From Nemertoderma westbladi (lineage: Eukaryota; Xenacoelomorpha; Nemertodermatida; Nemertodermatidae): 21,291 nucleotides of DNA. The position numbers and the translations under genes were made by a program. The notes beneath the pieces were generated by a model, which was not told the origin of the DNA, did not search any database, and was given only the letters and a program-made list of their open reading frames with translations. Of the stretch, positions 16,791-21,291 are shown one piece after another (the first letter of the stretch is position 1; each line of letters starts with the position of its first letter). The DNA is taken from the NCBI GenBank assembly GCA_032718475.1, contig JAUCBJ010005278.1, positions 1 to 21,291 of the forward strand, read 5' to 3'.

Positions 16791-18023
16791 GTTCTGGGCC
16801 TCGAATCCGTAATCCTATCCCCTAATCTCCGCCTCTCTCTCATCTGCCTCCCTCCTTTCTCACCTGGCGACTTTTTCCAGTCGCTTCTCCTCAAGTCTAT
16901 CTGCTTCCAGCTTCTCCCATCTCTTGTATGGTGTATCCACCTCTCTGTCTACTAGGTGCCGGCTGTTGTAGTACACTAACTCGCCCTTCAGCCCCGGGTG
17001 GTCTGTCAGACCTTCGAAGGCCACCTTAAAGGCTCTTCTGTAGTTTAGAGGTGCTCCTGATAGCAGAAACGCCGTCGGCTCTCTTCCGATAACCACGGCC
17101 ATGAATAGGTTTAGTAAACCTATCATTATCCAGTCCTCCTGTAGGATATATCTCTTCTGATATATCTTTATCGCTCCTCTTCGAAACTGATACACCTCCT
17201 GTTTCCCTGGCCTCGCTCCCCACTTCAGCGAGTTCGCCAGCTCCGCTCCATACTCCTCCTGGAACATACCCCAGTCCATCGGCTTGTGGCAGACGAGCCC
17301 CATGAGCTGACCCATCGCCACTGCTCCGCAATGTCCTGTGTTCTCTACCAATCCCAACCCGTCTGGCCCTGTCATGGCCATATAGACTGCTTGCATGTCC
17401 AGGAGGTTGGGGGTCTCTGGTCTGACGATCCTCTCCGCATCATCGCGGATCGCCGATCCCACCTTCATTGTTGTCTTCTCTCTTAATAGGTATTGCACCG
17501 CCCTTGGCAACCGGTTTAACTTTGGCCCGCTCTTCTTCATCTAAGTTCCTAGATCGAATAGGAATATGTCTCCATTTGGCGCAGCCAAATGCAGTAGTAT
17601 GGTTCTAGCCGATCCCGCCGACCCTCTTTTCGAACCCTCGTCGTCCTCCACAGTCCCCTTGTCATCCAGTACCATGTATCCGCATGTAGGTGGTTCCCTC
17701 GGATATTTTGGTATCCCGAACTTTGCTTCATCCCCTTTCACTACGTAGCGAAAATGCTCGAGGGTCGCGTTGTCCAGTGACAATGTCCCGTAGGTCCCGA
17801 CCAGTCACCTCTCGTGCATATCCCTGACGTGGTCCTGCAGCGCTCGCGCTTTGTGACCCTTCGCTAGCGGCTTGTAGTATCCCCTTGTCTTCTCTTCCGG
17901 ATGCCTTTGTGTGAAGTCCACTAGTATCTCCTTTCCACTCCTCTCCGTCTTTCTCCTCTTAACTAGTCTCTCCGCCATTACGAACTTCCTCACTCGCTTA
18001 CCTGCTTGGTGGTGCCTTGCCAC
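16791..18023 (-). pseudogene. Third ORF, N-terminal part: degenerate 3'-5' exonuclease-like domain
   Basis: One frame runs from about 18023 (first ATG 17978) to beyond 16860, broken by TGA 17805-17807, TAG 17541-17543, TGA 16860-16862 and TAG 16815-16817. The order fits an RNase D/WRN/EXD-type DEDD exonuclease fold: VLDDKG (motif I; the usual D-x-E has Lys at the Glu place), LLHLAAPNGDIFLFDLG, then KVGSAIRDD with the motif II Asp kept (D34 of the segment starting 17540), LLDMQAVYMAM, GLVCHKPMDW, and WGARPGKQEVYQFRR where the Y-x3-D of motif III reads Y-x3-R. Two of four expected catalytic acids are therefore replaced. ALQDHVRDMH near 17850 recalls a C2H2 finger half. The C-terminus is a charged helix. 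The family call is by eye, without a profile search. Confidence 0.55.
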
Positions 18024-18489
18024 GGCTCAAGTAGAGGAGTGACGTTTAGTAAGATGGTCTGTACTAGTTCAGTAATGGCCTATCTCTCTCAAATGCTAAA
18101 TTTTGTACTATATTTTTCCTATACGTCCCCAAAGTGCCAATTTTTTCTAAATTTCCTAAATCTGTCAGTTACTTTTATTATGTTCTAGAATCTTTTACTT
18201 ACTGTTACCATAATTTGTCAGATTTTTACTTCAAATAATATCTTATTTCCTACTAGTGTGCTATTATCACTTATGGTGGGTTATTTTACTTAGATAACCC
18301 CTGTGGTTTGTATAACGGGAAAACTAGCTACTCTCTGCTGTGCTAGCTTCATACCAGGCAACTTCCTGGCCCTGTAACAAACACCCTAAACTTACTCTAT
18401 GGGTTGTGCAGTACAGTAGTCTGTCTCGTGCGGCCTACACGGTCTATCCTGCTGTACCCACTTGCCCCCCCCCCCCCCTCTCTCTTCCG
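18024..18489 (-). other. Spacer upstream of the third ORF
   Basis: No ORF of note. It contains two small hairpins, GGGTTAT/ATAACCC at 18278-18300 and CCAGG/CCTGG near 18353-18368, and a C run at about 18465-18478. In element orientation it would be leader sequence for the third ORF. Confidence 0.4.
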
Positions 18490-19085
18490 TGGCGCTCCCT
18501 ATGCCCACAACCTCTACGGTACTACGTACCCTACTATTACTCTTATGGTATATTTATATACCATAACTCTCTACTCTCCCTTACTACTAACTTTTACTAA
18601 CTCTACTAACTCTAACTTCTACCAGCGGTACTACGTACCCTGCCACTACTCTCGTGGTATGTTAATATACCACACTCCCTAACTTCTATCTGCCTACTAA
18701 TGGTACTATGTACCCTACTACTCTCGTGGTACGTCAATGTACCACACTCCCTAACTTATATCTGCCTACTAACGGCACTATGTACCCTACTACTCTCGTG
18801 GTACGTCAATGTACCATACTCCCTAACTTCTATCTGCCTACTAATGGTACTATGTACCCTACTACTCTCGTGGTACGTCAATGTACCACACTCCCTAACT
18901 TATATCTGCCTACTAACGGTACTATGTACCCTACTACTCTCGTGGTACATCAATGTACCACACTCCCTAACTTCTATCTACCTACTAACGGTACCCTAAC
19001 ACTGCTACTATGGTATACCTACATACCATACCCTCTACTCTCTTATTACGTGGCGCTTTCGGTGCCCACAACCCCTAACTCTCTC
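18490..19085 (-). repeat. 72-bp minisatellite, each unit with hairpins
   Basis: CTCTCGTGGTA(C/T) occurs at 18649, 18721, 18793, 18865 and 18937, exactly 72 bp apart, with degenerate units on both sides. Each unit has a 7-10 bp stem: TATGGTATA/TATACCATA (about 18544), GTGGTAT/ATACCAC (18655), GTGGTAC/GTACCAC (18727, 18871, 18943), TATGGTAT/ATACCATA (about 19010). Most also have GGTAC-TA(C/T)-GTACC. A GTGGCGCT...TGCCCACAACC block lies at both outer ends (about 18489 and 19051). The unit length is divisible by three, which makes spurious ORFs on the plus strand. Confidence 0.9.
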
Positions 19086-19198
19086 GGTACTACGTACTAC
19101 GTACTATCTACTACTATTACTTTCTAACTTTCTACTATCTCACTTCTTTATTTTATTATTTTTGCTTATTTGTGTGGGAAGGGCGTCTCGCCCTCATT
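19086..19198. other. Low-complexity spacer
   Basis: TAC/CTA-rich then T-rich sequence between the minisatellite and the integrase-tail remnant; nothing further seen. Confidence 0.4.
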
Positions 19199-19358
19199 CC
19201 CACCCCCCTCAGTCCAACATTTTGGATGACTAAACTCTAAGGTGCCCCTTCCAATAGGCAGCACTTTCCTCCTCACAGCCCTCCTGTAGGTCTTCCTATC
19301 TTTGGCTCCTATCTTTCCTCCAATTCTCACTTCTAGGGATCTGACTCTTCCATCTTCG
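19199..19358 (-). pseudogene. Integrase C-terminal tail remnant, copy A
   Basis: The minus-strand reading gives DGRVRSLEVRI followed about 13 residues later by TYRRAVRRKVLPIG. This fits the end of BEL/Pao integrases, where a DGxVRxxxVR strand is followed by an R-P-V-x-K-L-type segment. It is the only part of the pol 3' end that I can see. It directly abuts the 31-base C run, which removes everything upstream, and is duplicated as copy B on the other side. It ends in an Asn/Gly/Glu-rich piece near 19180. Confidence 0.5.

Positions 19359-19389
<31 letters not shown>
19359..19389. repeat. 31-base poly-C tract
   Basis: Uninterrupted C run between the two integrase-tail copies. The true length may differ because sequencing and assembly of such runs are error-prone. 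Confidence 0.85.
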
Positions 19390-19551
19390 TTCAGTCCTAC
19401 TTATTGGGCGACTCAACAACCTAAGGGTGATTCTTCCAGCAGGCAACTCTCCCACTGCCCCCCTGTAGGTCCTCTAATTCTTCGCCCCACTCTCCTTGTC
19501 AATTCCAACTCTCTTGGAACTGACCCTCCCTTCTCTTCCATCCTTAAATCG
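19390..19551 (-). pseudogene. Integrase C-terminal tail remnant, copy B (diverged duplicate)
   Basis: Aligns with copy A at an offset of 182 bp: CAGTCC at 19392 and 19210, CCTGTAGGTC(C/T)TC in both, and CCAGCAGGCAACT against CCAATAGGCAGCACT. The matching frame has a stop and reads RTYRGAV where copy A reads KTYRRAV. The two copies form a tandem duplication around the C run. Confidence 0.6.
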
Positions 19552-20061
19552 GGTCTTTCTGTTATGTCACTGGTCTACTTGTGGTCGTCCCCTGGCGGCA
19601 AAGTGCCACCCTTCATCTTGTCATTTGGCGGTAGAATGCCGCCCCTCATGCCATCCTTACTGGTACATGCTACCTCTGTCTGCCTCCCCCTCAATATGTG
19701 CGCCGGCATTAAAGCCCTCGATGATCCCCGGTCATCCTTTGGTACATGTAATGGTTTACCATTAATGCCCCTTCGCACTCTGCCACCTCCTTATGCGTGT
19801 ACAACACGCCCTCTCCCACTTTCCTGCTTCCTTTGTCAGGTTTCATCATGGGCTTCTCTGACCCTGGTCTAATCTTCCCACATCCTCTCCCTTTCCACCT
19901 TGTCTTCTTACTCGACCTCCCCCTTTTAGGTATGCCTCTCAACTGGACTGGCGTCTCCTCTGGACACTCCTCCGGACACTCCTCCGGACATCTCGCCATC
20001 CACTCTTCTCCACCCCCATACTGATACTTGCCAGGAACATCCTTGTTCCATCCCATCGCCT
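19552..20061 (-). pseudogene. Decayed region after the protease, unassigned
   Basis: The frame open from 20056 to 19709 begins upstream with a WAEENGFDTEDL reading that overlaps the protease ORF end in another frame, so a frameshift separates them. It contains a 12-bp tandem repeat (about 19965-19990, read as PEEC three times), Lys/Arg-rich stretches and no RT motif that I can find. A GFD..DLE..GW pattern resembles GFEAQNLDELRW in the third ORF (about 16800), which may be chance. From 19708 to 19552 no frame stays open. Confidence 0.4.
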
Positions 20062-20904
20062 CTAGGTCTTCTGTGTCGAACCCATTCTCCTCCGCCCACT
20101 ACTCTCTTGGTCCTCAACAATGCCTGGCAACATGCACTCTGATGTCTCCGACATCCTGAATCGAATCTTGGTTTTGATTGGGCCGCTAAGCGTCCATCCG
20201 AACGGTGTGAGAACTGCCATTGGATCACGCTGCCTGTCCTCTCCAAAATTTGTTCGTACTCTCTCGTGGGCCGTCGGACAGTCCATTCCCACTATGATGG
20301 ATACCTTCCGGACGTCCACTTCCGGTATCGAGAAATCGATTTCGTCCAGGAATCTGTATTGCTCGACCTCGATGTTAGTTGGTCGCCTGGCATTTATGTT
20401 GATCGATTCTATTACCTGAATGGGGTCGATGGTCGCCCCATAGTCACATCCCGGTGCTATTGCTGATATCTCGCACCTTCCCGTCCTCATCTCCAGGACC
20501 TCATCCTTGCTGGAGATAGTAGTTACCGCCATCCTGCTCGGCCTCGTCTGTAACCTTATCTCCTCGGCCACCCAATTCTCCACCAATGTGAAGGCTGCTC
20601 CGCTGTCGACCAGCATCAACGTCGTAACTGATCGACCGCTTTCTCCCATCACCCTCACTGGTACCACCCCGAGTAGTACCGTTCCCCTTCTCTTCGCTCC
20701 TACGGTGCTTGTCGCCATCGTTTGGCCTTTGCCTTGACCGAATTTAATTGGTGTCTCTTTACATTGCTCAGCCTTGTGTCCGCCCGCCACACATCGATGA
20801 CAGATTCCACTTTTGTTCGCGTATTCTACCTGATCTTGTTTGGGTAACGCTTGCCAGTACTGCAGTTCATGGTCTGATGAAGTGCGTTCGAATGTAATTG
20901 GCAT
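20062..20904 (-). pseudogene. BEL gag knuckle and DUF1758 aspartic protease
   Basis: The 280-codon ORF has a CCHC knuckle at C35-C38-H43-C48, then TVLLGVVPVRV and LMLVDSGAAFTL with the catalytic Asp at residue 100 (DSGA). A VSIIVGMDCPTAHE segment and AVLTPFGWTLSGPI follow, the standard end of DUF1758 in BEL/Pao polyproteins. The protein matures the polyprotein by cleavage. The domain looks complete, but the ORF starts after a frame change from the gag segment (20826-21291) and stops just after TPFGW, before any RT. Element 1 has the same domain cut at the midpoint. Confidence 0.9.
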
Positions 20905-21291
20905 TTGTTTCTCGGATTATAGCCTTCCCTATACAGCGCGCTGCGTATCGCACGTATGTTCATACTTAGCTCTCTACTGTTCTTATTATTTGGGTTTGGC
21001 CTACTGGGCGTGTTGGGGTTATATTTATTTGTGTTGTTATTTTTCCCTGTCCATGCCATGGTGTGGCCCTACCCCCGGCTATCTGTGGACTAGCAGTCCC
21101 CTGTGTCGTCGCGTATGGTAGCGATTGTCTCAGCTTTGGTAATGCATTTGCCGCACTATGTTCTGGTTTCGGCCTGTTATATTCGGTCTTTGGCGCCCTC
21201 CCCAGACTATCCTCGCTGTAGACTGGGTCCGTGATCAACTCTGCTTCATAATTGAGGAAGTTCGACATTTCCTCTAGGCCCGGTTCCGCAC
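20826..21291 (-). pseudogene. gag: BEL gag C-terminal part, cut by the window edge
   Basis: MSNFLNYEAELITDPVYSE from 21268 matches element 1 at 8922. One frame (21268-20966) continues with RPKPEHSAANALPKLRQSLP and a Gly/Thr-rich linker. A second frame (21059-20826) carries LYREGYNPRNKCQLH with the Cys/His cluster, and a third (20904 onward) carries the knuckle. At least two frameshifts therefore lie between about 21060 and 20890. The DUF1759 region would be upstream, beyond the window. Confidence 0.85.

Larger units (their letters stand above)
14103..21291 (-). mobile_element. BEL/Pao LTR retrotransposon, element 2 (3' part; 5' end outside window)
   Basis: On the minus strand, from the window edge: gag C-terminus, CCHC knuckle and DUF1758 protease (21291-20062), a decayed stretch, a duplicated integrase-tail remnant (19551-19199), a 72-bp hairpin minisatellite (about 19085-18490), an extra exonuclease-like/zinc-knuckle coding unit (18023-15466), 3' UTR, hairpins, polypurine tract and 3' LTR. 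RT, RNase H and the integrase core are absent. GCAAT (14098-14102) would be one target duplication; the other lies outside the window. Confidence 0.88.

Noticed and set aside
15466-18023. Third ORF as a retroviral envelope gene
   Set aside because: No signal peptide, transmembrane segment, furin-like site or glycosylation pattern is evident; knuckles and an exonuclease-like pattern point to nucleic-acid binding.
18700-19127. Long plus-strand ORFs (99 and 139 codons) with repeated 24-residue units
   Set aside because: They are translations of the 72-bp minisatellite, open in several frames because 72 is divisible by three.
13-21291. tRNA or rRNA genes
   Set aside because: No cloverleaf with A and B boxes and no rRNA core sequence was recognised on either strand.

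Overview
The window is eukaryotic, most likely from an invertebrate animal. It contains no recognisable cellular gene and is built almost entirely of decayed transposable elements and AT-rich tandem repeats. The animal assignment rests on BEL/Pao LTR retrotransposons, a superfamily known from metazoan genomes. They are recognised here by a DUF1759-type gag region, CCHC knuckle and DUF1758-type aspartic protease (DSGA active site, later a TPFGW motif). A non-LTR (LINE) reverse transcriptase fragment supports the same reading. Long C or G runs of 9 to 31 bases recur and often sit at frame breaks or repeat junctions. The species cannot be named.

Layout: 1-1033 is a diverged repeat array of about 164 bp period. 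1039-1490 is an LTR on the minus strand. 1695-2269 is a solo LTR with a perfect 5-bp target duplication. 2300-3658 is a 5'-truncated LINE reverse transcriptase with one in-frame stop and two frameshifts. 3659-5070 is non-coding and includes an inverted repeat copy. 5076-11270 is BEL element 1 (plus strand), bounded by CTGGA duplications. 11276-14102 returns to the repeats. 14103-21291 is BEL element 2 on the minus strand, with its 5' end outside the window.

The two BEL elements are relatives: they share LTR ends, gag and protease, and a 3' untranslated region with two conserved hairpins just before the polypurine tract. Both have lost nearly all of the RT, RNase H and integrase region. Element 2 carries, between a small integrase-tail remnant and the 3' LTR, a long extra coding unit (15466-18023, minus). 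It looks like a degenerate RNase D/WRN/EXD-type 3'-5' exonuclease fold followed by two intact zinc knuckles and one damaged one. Element 1 keeps a colinear remnant of the C-terminal part of this unit at about 9975-10123, so it appears to be a native third gene of this BEL lineage, sitting where env would be in a retrovirus-like element. This is the most interesting content of the window.

Upstream of that unit in element 2 is an array of 72-bp repeats, each carrying a hairpin whose stem changes are compensated between copies. All four LTRs whose 3' end survives also end in a covarying hairpin (CGGGATC...GATCCCG) just before the terminal CACA. Every coding region except the 382-codon zinc-knuckle ORF is broken, so the elements are fossils or can only be mobilised in trans.
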